NCBI GenBank assembly: GCA_000333855.2
Contig: CM007320.1
Span: 2,585,684-2,649,683, forward strand
DNA from: Endotrypanum monterogeii
Taxonomy: Eukaryota > Euglenozoa > Kinetoplastea > Trypanosomatida > Trypanosomatidae
Reading direction: 5' to 3'
Length of the DNA stretch: 64,000 nt
The translations under genes and the position numbers were made by a program. The notes under the pieces are model-generated. The model made no database searches, was not told the origin of the DNA, and worked only from the letters and a program-made list of their open reading frames with translations. Shown one piece after another: positions 30,009-38,500 of the stretch. Each line of letters starts with the position of its first letter. The stretch's first letter is position 1.

Positions 30009-31634
30009 ATGGTAGACACGTGGGAAGGCCTGCTGATGGGGATCCGCATCTTTTTTATGCAGGCGTTGTACCTTACCTTCAAGTCCCTTTTCACCGAGTA
30101 CTACGTACATGGTTATCTGCTCATCGTGGACAGGCGCAGTGCGGCAAACGAAATTTCAACCCTCAAAGGTCAGCCGAGCCTGCGCATATCGAAATCAGGT
30201 GTGTGTGTGTTCTTCATAGCCCAGCTCGTGCTCGTGGCTTGCTTTGTTCTCTACCAAGCTGACGCGTTGGCGTTTACCGCTACGCTGCAACGCGTGTGGC
30301 GACCGGTCGCTTCACAGATTCTAATGCCAAGTAATCATTGGTTTTTGCTTGTATTCGGTGTTTCATGGTGGTCGCTGCGTCTTGCTTTGGTGCCGGCGGC
30401 TGTGCCCTTTACAGTTTTCACAGCAGCGGTTGATTTTTTGTCGGGTAGTCGTACCAATTTCTCCCAGTTTGTGGCTCGAGAAATGGTAGCGCATCGATGC
30501 AAAGACGACAGGTGCGTGCAATTTATGTTGAGTGCTGCATCGGGAGGCGCCATACTGGTGGTGCTCGTAGCCGCTCTCTTGTATGACGGCGCGTCTCCGC
30601 ATACGCATTCCCTAGTGACATTTCATTGGTTTCTTTTCATCTTGTGGGGAGCGGCTGTGTGTTGCTTCAAGAGTTTGCGGAGATACCGACAAGGTGCGCA
30701 CGGTGAACAGGTGCCGGGCACAGCGCATGAGAGTAGCGGCACCGATTCGCGGCTAATCTTTGGGTTGGGAGTCGTCACTACGCTTGATTTCACTGGGTTT
30801 GTACGGCAGACATGCAAGCGTCGTTCAATAAAAGCTTTGTTGGCCGTGCGTGCGTTGCATTGCTATGCTAGCACGGCAATGTGTAGTTTTTTCCACCTCT
30901 TCCTCACGCTGGGTTGCTCGCCACATCTGTCAACTCTTGTGCGGGCGGCCATCTTGGCCTTTGTGGTTGCGGCGCCATTTCTTTTTGCCCCGATACATGC
31001 CGTCTGTGTCAGCACACTCGGTAAGAAGCGCCACGCTCTTATCATGCTGTGTGGTGTGTGCTTGATTGGGCTTTCATCGCTGGTAGCGGCCTTCTTTACC
31101 AGAGGAGCAACCGAGGGAGCGGTGGCTCCGGCACTTGATACAGGCTACACCGTGATAAGGTCGATCATTGCCATTTGGTTGTGTGCGGTGTTGCTGACAG
31201 TTCAGCGTGTGCTCCTCGACGGTGTCGGTTATGTTTTGGATCTGGTGCACGAGGACGTCGTTGAGGAAGATGCGATTTTGTTCGGGCGCAGCACACCACT
31301 GATAGCGTGGACTGATAGACTCTGCACCGTCGTTGCTGTGCCGATGGAGTCACTGGGTCGCGTGATGACCATTCTTCTTCTCGTTGGGACGAATTCATTT
31401 AAAGGTGTGATGGCTTCCAACTCAACGTCACGTGGGGGTACCCTTCCTGCCGCGATCGTGACGACGAACACGACATTCACAGTCCTCGCTCTGTTGAGTC
31501 TACAGACGAGTGGTATGGCACTGTTAATGCTTCTCATCTGGCACCGGTACTACAATCTCGAGGGGAAGCATCTGCAGTTTATTCAAATGGCCACTCGCAA
31601 GCGCAAGGTGGAGCAGTCCGTTGCGCTTGTATGA
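30009..31634 (+). CDS. Polytopic membrane protein, unknown function
   Basis: 541 aa with roughly eight to ten hydrophobic segments, for example near residues 63-83 (VCVFFIAQLVLVACFVLY), 110-125, 180-195 (GAILVVLVAALLY), 208-220, 325-350 (AAILAFVVAAPFLFAPI), 357-378 (HALIMLCGVCLIGLSSLVAAFF) and 495-520. An acidic soluble loop (DLVHEDVVEEDAILFG) lies near 418-433, and the C-terminus is basic and soluble. No transporter signature was recognised; the shape is compatible with transporters or nuclear-envelope proteins, and neither is claimed. The ATG at 30009 is the first in frame; the open frame extends upstream to 29946 only through a TTG. Confidence 0.8.
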   Translation: MVDTWEGLLMGIRIFFMQALYLTFKSLFTEYYVHGYLLIVDRRSAANEISTLKGQPSLRISKSGVCVFFIAQLVLVACFVLYQADALAFTATLQRVWRPVASQILMPSNHWFLLVFGVSWWSLRLALVPAAVPFTVFTAAVDFLSGSRTNFSQFVAREMVAHRCKDDRCVQFMLSAASGGAILVVLVAALLYDGASPHTHSLVTFHWFLFILWGAAVCCFKSLRRYRQGAHGEQVPGTAHESSGTDSRLIFGLGVVTTLDFTGFVRQTCKRRSIKALLAVRALHCYASTAMCSFFHLFLTLGCSPHLSTLVRAAILAFVVAAPFLFAPIHAVCVSTLGKKRHALIMLCGVCLIGLSSLVAAFFTRGATEGAVAPALDTGYTVIRSIIAIWLCAVLLTVQRVLLDGVGYVLDLVHEDVVEEDAILFGRSTPLIAWTDRLCTVVAVPMESLGRVMTILLLVGTNSFKGVMASNSTSRGGTLPAAIVTTNTTFTVLALLSLQTSGMALLMLLIWHRYYNLEGKHLQFIQMATRKRKVEQSVALV

Positions 31635-32538
31635 AAAACGACTGTTTCGCCGCGTCATGAGCAACGACGCGCTCTGTTTTGATGAAAATACTTCCTTTTC
31701 GCTACGACATAATTGTGCGTGTGGCTGCTTACAGTATCGAGATCGGGAAAAATAAAACATACTCGTGTGTGTATGTGAAGTGGGAATGCGTCTCATGACC
31801 TACCGTGCGCATCGTTGTCATCCCCTAAAAAAGTCAGTCTATACGTTAACGTTAGCTGCTGCTGCTGCTGCGTTGTCCTGCGTCCGCGCTTCCCCCGATC
31901 ATATTTGCTGAGCAAGTGCGTCTCTAGCTGCCCGTGTAGGGGGGGGGGATAGATACGCGGATTAAAAAAGGGGGCTTTAGTTGGTCAGAAAGGGGGAAGG
32001 CGCGAGGATGAGCTCGACTTCGCCAAGCTTTTCCCGCAATCGACAGGCAGATCGGCATACCCTAACTATCATATGCAAAAACAAATCGGGCTTCCGTTCC
32101 AGAGAAGCCTGCAATGGCCCATCTGCACTGGCTGATATGCACGTGCCTGCTTTAAGAACTAGGGAAAAGGCAGCCCTTCGTAAGCATATGGGTGTTCTAT
32201 TTGTGTTTTTTTTCTCTCTGTTCTCTCAAATTTCCTTTCTTCACTCACTCCGCCTCTCCTCTTCGGATTTTTGTTTGCATGAAATTGTTGTGTTATGCTG
32301 TGTGCGAATACGCTCGTGTGATGCCCGCGAATTACACGTCATTTTTTAAATCTACACAACGTTTTCTGTTCACGACTTCGTAATATTTCAGTCCGTACAA
32401 ATCAACGGCGGGGCTTTGCACGATTTACAAGTAGAGGTCAGCACCTTATACCCGTCCCGCTCTTCTCTACCGAACCCCATTGTCGTTTTTAGCCTGATAC
32501 GTATCTCTTCTTGACCCAGCTGAGCCGACCACTGAAGA
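31635..32538. other. Intergenic region before IFT70
   Basis: No gene recognised. Contains a short CTG triplet repeat near 31857-31872, a G-run near 31941, and T-rich tracts near 32208 and 32486. AGs at 32492 and 32519 are the nearest candidate acceptors for IFT70. Confidence 0.6.
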
Positions 32539-34617
32539 ATGTCTGTGCGTCCAGTCACCGGAATGCGTCCGCCCACGACGGGGACAGCCTTTTCTACTAC
32601 AGGCTCCTCTCATGCGGGGTCTATCAGGCCAACGACGACGATGGGTGGCGGCACCACCCTTGGCCGCATCCAGGCGCAGGTACAAGAGGGTACTTTCACC
32701 TCTACTGTGTACGGCTACATTCGCGATCACCAGTACGAAGAAGCCGTGGAGCTGCTGGCGACACAGCTGGAAGAGTTTCCCCGCAGCCGTGCAGCCGTGT
32801 CACTCATGGCGTATTGTTACTACATGATGGGTGACTATGGCGGGGCTGCCGGTCTCTACGAGCAACTAACGAAAATATGCCCTAATATCGAAGAGTACCG
32901 CGTCTACTACGCCCAGTCACTTTATAAGGCTGGCGCGTACGCGGAGAGCCACCGCCTCTGCACCATGATCACCTCTCCGCAACACCAGGCTGCGCTCAAT
33001 AAACTCCAGGCGGCCATCGCGTATGAGCAGGATGACATCCCACAGACAAAATCTTTTGTGGAACAGGCACCAGCCACCGACACCGACATGCTCGTGCTGC
33101 GCGCTTGCGTCCTCAGCAGGGAGGGCAGCTACGAGGAGGCGCTCGAGAAATTCAAAGAAGCTCAAAACGCTGTAGGTTTCTCGGCGGCACTGACGTACAA
33201 CATGGCGCTCATGTACTATAAGATGGAGCAGTACGGGCCAGCGCTGCGGCACCTGGCTGAGATCATTGACCGTGGTGTCGAAGAACACCCAGAGCTGAAC
33301 ATTGGCACCACCACTGAGGGAGGAGATGCACGTTCGGTAGGCAACACCCAACTGCTGAGGGAGACTGCCCTCATCGAAGCTTTCAACCTCAAGGCCGCTA
33401 TTGAGTATGCCTCAAAGAACATGCAGGCCGCAAAGGAGGCACTCACGGATATGCCGCCTCGCGCAGATGAAGAGCTTGACCCTGTCACGTTGCATAACAC
33501 TGCTCTCATCAACATGGATAGCAACCCGACAAGTGGATTCAAAAAATTTAATTTTCTCCTTCAAAATCCGCCCTTCCCACCAGAGACGTTCCAAAATCTT
33601 CTTCTCTTCTACTGTAAGTACCAGTACTACGACTTGGCAGCGGATGTCCTTGCCGAGAACCCTCACCTTGCGTGGCAGTATCTCTCTCAGAATAATCAGT
33701 CGCTCTACGACTTCCTCGATGGCCTCATCACTGCGCAGACCTCACCGGCAGAGGCGTACCGTAAATTCGACATACTCGCACAGAAAATGGTGCAGCAGCT
33801 GCGTAACATGACGCGTCGCATCCAGGAGGCAGATCACAGCCAGGATGCTGCAGTTGCGAGAACCGCTGTGCGAACATATGACATCACCTTGGAGGAGTAC
33901 ATCCCTGTTCTAATGGCGCAGGCAAACATATACTGGGAGATGGAGAACTACCCCATGGTGGAGCAGCTCTTCCGCCAGTCAGCTGATTTCTGCTCCGAGA
34001 ATGAGGTTTGGAAGCAGAACGTGGCGCACGTCTTCTTCATGCAGGAGACTAAGTTCAAGGAGGCTATTCGATACTACTTACCCGTGGTCGAAGCGAATCG
34101 AGAGAATATTCTAAGCTGCAGCGCTATTGTGCTGGCCAACCTATGCGTCTCGTTTATCATGACTGCACAGAACGAGCAGGCTGAGGATATCATGCGCCGC
34201 ATCGAACGTGCGGAGGAGCGCCTCACCTACGAGGACTCCTCAAAACAACCACTGCACTTGTGCATTGTTAATTTGGTCATCGGCACTCTCTACTGCTCCA
34301 AAGGGAACTTCGAGTTTGGCATATCGCGCATCATGAAATCGCTCGAGCCGTATGACCGGAAGATAATGACCGACACGTGGTTCTACGCAAAGAGGTGTTT
34401 CCTTGCCCTTGCCATGAACCTTGCGAAGCATATGGTGATTCTAAAGGATTCCTCTTTCGAAGAGATCATCTTTTTCTTTGACCAGGTGGACTTGCATGGA
34501 GAAAAAGTCGCTGCTTTCATTCACCCCGACCCCTCGAAGCAGGACACCTCACCGCGCAACACTGCTCGATGGGAGGCACGGCAGCTGAAGAAACTCTACT
34601 TGACATTAGCGGAATGA
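32539..34617 (+). CDS. IFT70: Intraflagellar transport protein IFT70 (TTC30/DYF-1)
   Basis: 692 aa, close to the size of animal TTC30. IFT70 is a TPR superhelix of the IFT-B core that wraps around IFT52/IFT88 and is needed for flagellum assembly. After a 50-residue Thr/Gly-rich leader, the family opening is clear: TVYGYIRDHQYEEAVELL near residue 54, then RSRAAVSLMAYCYYMMGDY and EEYRVYYAQSLYKAGAY. TPR-like helix pairs continue to the end, with the conserved HNTALINMDSNPTSGFKK segment near 318 and a C-terminal segment rich in Phe/Tyr. It shares this cluster with IFT27 and WDR34, which act in the same transport machine, although trypanosomatid neighbours are not co-regulated at transcription initiation. 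Confidence 0.95.
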   Translation: MSVRPVTGMRPPTTGTAFSTTGSSHAGSIRPTTTMGGGTTLGRIQAQVQEGTFTSTVYGYIRDHQYEEAVELLATQLEEFPRSRAAVSLMAYCYYMMGDYGGAAGLYEQLTKICPNIEEYRVYYAQSLYKAGAYAESHRLCTMITSPQHQAALNKLQAAIAYEQDDIPQTKSFVEQAPATDTDMLVLRACVLSREGSYEEALEKFKEAQNAVGFSAALTYNMALMYYKMEQYGPALRHLAEIIDRGVEEHPELNIGTTTEGGDARSVGNTQLLRETALIEAFNLKAAIEYASKNMQAAKEALTDMPPRADEELDPVTLHNTALINMDSNPTSGFKKFNFLLQNPPFPPETFQNLLLFYCKYQYYDLAADVLAENPHLAWQYLSQNNQSLYDFLDGLITAQTSPAEAYRKFDILAQKMVQQLRNMTRRIQEADHSQDAAVARTAVRTYDITLEEYIPVLMAQANIYWEMENYPMVEQLFRQSADFCSENEVWKQNVAHVFFMQETKFKEAIRYYLPVVEANRENILSCSAIVLANLCVSFIMTAQNEQAEDIMRRIERAEERLTYEDSSKQPLHLCIVNLVIGTLYCSKGNFEFGISRIMKSLEPYDRKIMTDTWFYAKRCFLALAMNLAKHMVILKDSSFEEIIFFFDQVDLHGEKVAAFIHPDPSKQDTSPRNTARWEARQLKKLYLTLAE

Positions 34618-35154
34618 CGTGGCAGTGAGTGGCGGGGATGCGTTGTTTTGTTCCCGAGAGCAGGTTTCTTTGCATCCTCTTTTTTATCATTATTTTCATT
34701 TTCTAGCGTCATGCCAACATGAGACAGGTGGGTACCTAGGTGTGTTCCCCCCCCCTCAAAGGTTAGATAGAAGGTCGTTGTGCGCCGTTAAGGAGGTGAG
34801 CGGTGCGATGATACGTTTCCGTTCTCTTTTTTTTTGTGTTGTTGGGAGGAGGGGTGTGCTGCACAGGGGGGAGACTGGAGAGGGTGAAGATGCGTTCGGC
34901 TACGGACGCGTTGCTACGAGGTTTCTTGATCATATCTACATGAACAAAGTCTTGCGTCTATTTATCGAGCTCTTCCAGGATGCGGCTTCTTTTCTTACAT
35001 ATGCAGACAGACACAACCCCTGCCGATGTTCCGTCGTCTCTGTGTGCGACCCTCCCCCCACCTCGGACAACAACAACACTGTCAGTCGGGAGGGATTCTT
35101 TGTGAATCTCCTCCTTGGACAGTCTTTCGGGCTTCTTATTGGTTTTGCATTTTG

Positions 35155-35174
35155 ATATATATATATATATATAT
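35155..35174. repeat. (AT)n microsatellite
   Basis: About ten uninterrupted AT units in spacer DNA. Confidence 0.85.
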
Positions 35175-36361
35175 CTGATATCTTCGCTGTGCGTATCATG
35201 TATCCGGCTTGATTTATTCTCGCCTCCCCTGTCTGTCTCTCGCTCTATGTTTGTGAGATTTGTTTTTTTCCTCGATAGGTTCAACGGAAAGGATCAACAG
35301 ACACACCAACATAAGTGAAAGAGAGTTATCTGCCAACCGTCGGGGCTGACTTCCGCCTAGATTACCTTCTCGACTCTCTGAAATCACGTGCTGTGCGCGA
35401 CTGCAGGTATTTAGTTCCCATCACCGGGCTTTCCTCCTTCCTCAGCTGCCTCATCGCTGAGCACACCGCGTATTTTCTGTCAGGAAATTTTCTGTACTGG
35501 TCGTCCGATGGATGGTTTCTGGCGACTTCACCCCCCCCTCCCTCCCGCATTCGTGCTAAGAAGGCTCTTGTTTTCTCTGCACGCTTGTGACTGACATGCT
35601 CCAATCATTATCTGCTCTCACTGTCCTTTGGGTTTTGATCTCGCTGAGCTTTTACATAGGTGCGTTGACGTGTTGCCTGTCAGACCTTCATTTTCGGTGT
35701 CATTCTCTTTGACAGTCTTGCGAAAAGGCGTTGTTGTCACTAGGAAGGTTGTCGAGGAGCAACAGCGGAGGTGAAGGCCACTGCCACAAAAAAACAGACG
35801 CACATCAGTTAATTGTTTGTGACCCTCAGTGGGTCATACACAATACCACGAGTTTTCTCAGCGACGACGCGTGTGTGTGTGTGTGTGTTTGGCTCTCCGT
35901 TTTTTATTTCTTTTTTTTTCGTCTGTTTTTTACCCGCTCTTTCACGAAGCGTCACGCATTTTTTTCCTCCGCTCTCCACGCGCACCAGCAGCGTTCTCAC
36001 CCTCTCTCCTGCACATTCTGCGCTCAGTTGCGATCCTGAACCCTCTCGTGGAGTCTGCTTTTCTCAGTCTCTGCGTCTTGTTTTCCGCTTTGCATCTGAA
36101 ACAGGGAGAGGGGCGAGGTTGGAAAGTAGGGACCAGTCGTCTGAGGTGTCTCCGAAACAAGTGAATTTGTTTATTTGCGAGACCATCGTTTTGCTTTTCG
36201 CTGGTTTCCCTTTTTATTTGTGTTTTTCCAATCGAGAGATTAGACGGTAAACAAAAACAGCGAATATCACGGACAGACACGCGCACAAGCAACGTATTGT
36301 GGGCTACGCAGTAAGTAAAGCGAGGGAAGACGAAGAGGAGGACGCTGGCGTACGTCAACTC

Positions 36362-36373
36362 GTTCTGTTGCAG
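36362..36373 (+). promoter_or_regulatory. Possible spliced-leader acceptor for RPB3
   Basis: GTTCTGTTGCAG ends in AG at 36373, 31 nt upstream of the ATG. The stronger pyrimidine tract lies further upstream (about 36181-36231), so an earlier AG could be used instead. Confidence 0.35.
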
Positions 36374-36404
36374 ACTCGCCTTTTGCGCGACGTCCGACGA
36401 CATT

Positions 36405-37418
36405 ATGAAAGTGGAAATCACCGAGTGCGTCAAGAAGGAGCACGCTGCGGGCGAGACGCTTACTTTTCAACTCCACGAGGTGGACAACTCCTTCGCTAAT
36501 GCTCTCCGACGTGTCATGCTGGCGGAGATTCCTACTCTCGCCATTGAGTATGTGACAATCCGGCAAAATACATCTGTGTTGCCCGACGAAATGATTGCTC
36601 ATCGCCTGGGCTTGGTGCCCCTCTTTTCCGGGAAGGCGAAGCGCCTGAACTTCCCACAAGATTGCGGCTGTGGTGGGAGCGGGTGCCCAGATTGCCAGAT
36701 TACGGGCTCCTTGAAGGTGCATTGCCCACCGCACCAGCATAGCAAGCAGGTGTTCATCAGTGACTCTCTGCAGATTGATGATGCGGAAGTGTATCCTGTG
36801 AGTGCAGAGGAGCACGGCATTTGGTTGGTCACACTAGGGCGCAGTCAAGTGTTGGACTTGCATGTTGTAATTCGCAAAAATATTGCCAAGACCCACGCCA
36901 AGTTTATGCCAGTGGCTACGGTGGCTATGCGCTACGCCCCCGAAATTATCCTCAACCCGAATGGTTTCCAGGCTCTTGGGAAAGCAAAAGCTCGAGAGTG
37001 GGTGGCTCGCTGTCCGCGAGACGTCTTCAGGTTTGTCGAGCGCACTGGGCAGGTGGAGGTGCAAGACGAGGATGCGTGCATTTTCTGCCGTGAGTGCACG
37101 TCACGCGAGCCTCCCTTTGACAAACTACCTGAGCCCCTCGTTTTTGTGCGGCAAAGGAAGAACAAAAAAGGCTACTTCGATTTCACCTTTACAGTGGAGT
37201 CGACAGGAGTGCTCCCGGTGCTGCAGATCGTCTACGACGCAGTGGCGGTGTTGCGGAAGAAGCTCCAGCGGGTAGGTGAAGGTCTCATGAAGGACCCAGC
37301 AGCAGACGGTCTCAAAACACGCACGATTGGCCAGTCCACCACAGCACCGGTTGTGCCCAACGCGGATGCGGTGCGCAGGGGGGCAGAGGAGGACAACCTA
37401 GACTTCACCATGGAATGA
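36405..37418 (+). CDS. RPB3: RNA polymerase II subunit RPB3
   Basis: 337 aa. RPB3 pairs with RPB11 to form the alpha-like platform of RNA polymerase II. The alpha motif is clear: EVDNSFANALRRVMLAEIPT at residues 25-44, then SVLPDEMIAHRLGLVPL at 57-73. A Cys cluster at C87, C89, C94 and C97 matches the RPB3 zinc loop. A second set, C203 (in RCPRDVF) plus C225, C228 and C231 (CIFCREC), resembles the [4Fe-4S] site of archaeal subunit D, not the usual yeast or human RPB3. The C-terminal dimerisation strand FTFTVESTGVLPV and helix follow. It is longer than human RPB3 because of the extra domain and a polar tail. The alternative is the Pol I/III paralogue RPAC1; the zinc loop favours RPB3. Confidence 0.83.
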   Translation: MKVEITECVKKEHAAGETLTFQLHEVDNSFANALRRVMLAEIPTLAIEYVTIRQNTSVLPDEMIAHRLGLVPLFSGKAKRLNFPQDCGCGGSGCPDCQITGSLKVHCPPHQHSKQVFISDSLQIDDAEVYPVSAEEHGIWLVTLGRSQVLDLHVVIRKNIAKTHAKFMPVATVAMRYAPEIILNPNGFQALGKAKAREWVARCPRDVFRFVERTGQVEVQDEDACIFCRECTSREPPFDKLPEPLVFVRQRKNKKGYFDFTFTVESTGVLPVLQIVYDAVAVLRKKLQRVGEGLMKDPAADGLKTRTIGQSTTAPVVPNADAVRRGAEEDNLDFTME

Positions 37419-38500
37419 AGCCGTCATCAATTTAAATTCTCGTGAGCGTGGTGCAGAGGGTGAAGAGAATCAGCAGGAATTGTCCTTTCCCCCTGGGGTC
37501 TGTGTGCTTCACTGGAGCCGTCTCGCCCTTTCTGCGTATCTTTCGGCTACTCAGTATGTTGCCTTCCAGTGTTTCCTCCGCTTCCACACCCGGGAATCGC
37601 ACTTTTTTTTTTCCCTCTCGGTGAAGTAAGTCAACATGAATGACCGATGACACGCTCCCGTGCACCTGCAGCGACTGGCGCACTGGCACAGGCTTCTCTT
37701 TTTTTAAATTTGCAACTACAGGGTGTGTCCAAGCTGCCTCAATAAAGCCGTTTCTTGGCATTAGTAGTCTATCGCGTGTGTGGTATGGTATGGTCTGGTA
37801 GGATGGGAGAGCTAGGGGTGAGGTGCGGCGGAGGGATGGTGACATCCGTTGTAAGACACGCGATAATTTTTCCCTGAAGGTAGACCAACAAGAAATCTTA
37901 CAATCGAGCTGCATGGACGACGCGAAAGCTCTGTGTAACAAAGACATTCATCGACAACGACGTCAATTCTCAGCATCTTTTCCTTGTCATAAAAAGGAGG
38001 AGGAGGACAAGACGGGGAGGAGCTGGTATGGTAGTGCTCGCTCAAACCCTTTGCGTTTCCTGTCCTTCCCATCACTCCCATGCCTCATCGTTTTGTAAAA
38101 AAAAAATATTAGGCTTCCTCGACCCCCTTTCCCTGTAGCATAGGAGGTGGGGAATGGGGTAGGGGAAAGATGTAAGCTGGCCCAGCGTCGTGCAGTACAC
38201 ATACCTTAAATTTTTATTTCATCTCTCTGACGCACATGTGTTGTACTATGCCTTTCTCTCTTCTCCCCCCTTTTCAATGCTAATCGATTGACTTCTGCTT
38301 GTTTGCGCCAATTTAGTAGCAGAAACGTGGTTGGAGCAAAGTCATCCGGACGGCCTCCCCCTCTTCCCCGGCAGTGGAGGTATAGATATCTGGGTGAGGT
38401 CTGGCCTTTCGGTCTCGGAGTGCCCCTCCCTCCTTTTCTCTCAACCTCCCATTCTCGTCGTCAATCTTGTGTTCGTCTTTTCTCATCGACGGTTGCAATC
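37419..38500. other. Intergenic region before the IQCH-like gene
   Basis: No gene recognised. Contains a T-run near 37603 and an A-run near 38097. Pyrimidine-rich sequence near 38250-38275 and an AG at 38316 are plausible processing signals for the next gene. Confidence 0.6.

Larger units (their letters stand above)
34618..36404. other. Intergenic region before RPB3
   Basis: No gene recognised. Contains a TA repeat (35155-35174), a GT tract near 35872-35888 and pyrimidine-rich sequence around 36181-36231. Confidence 0.6.
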
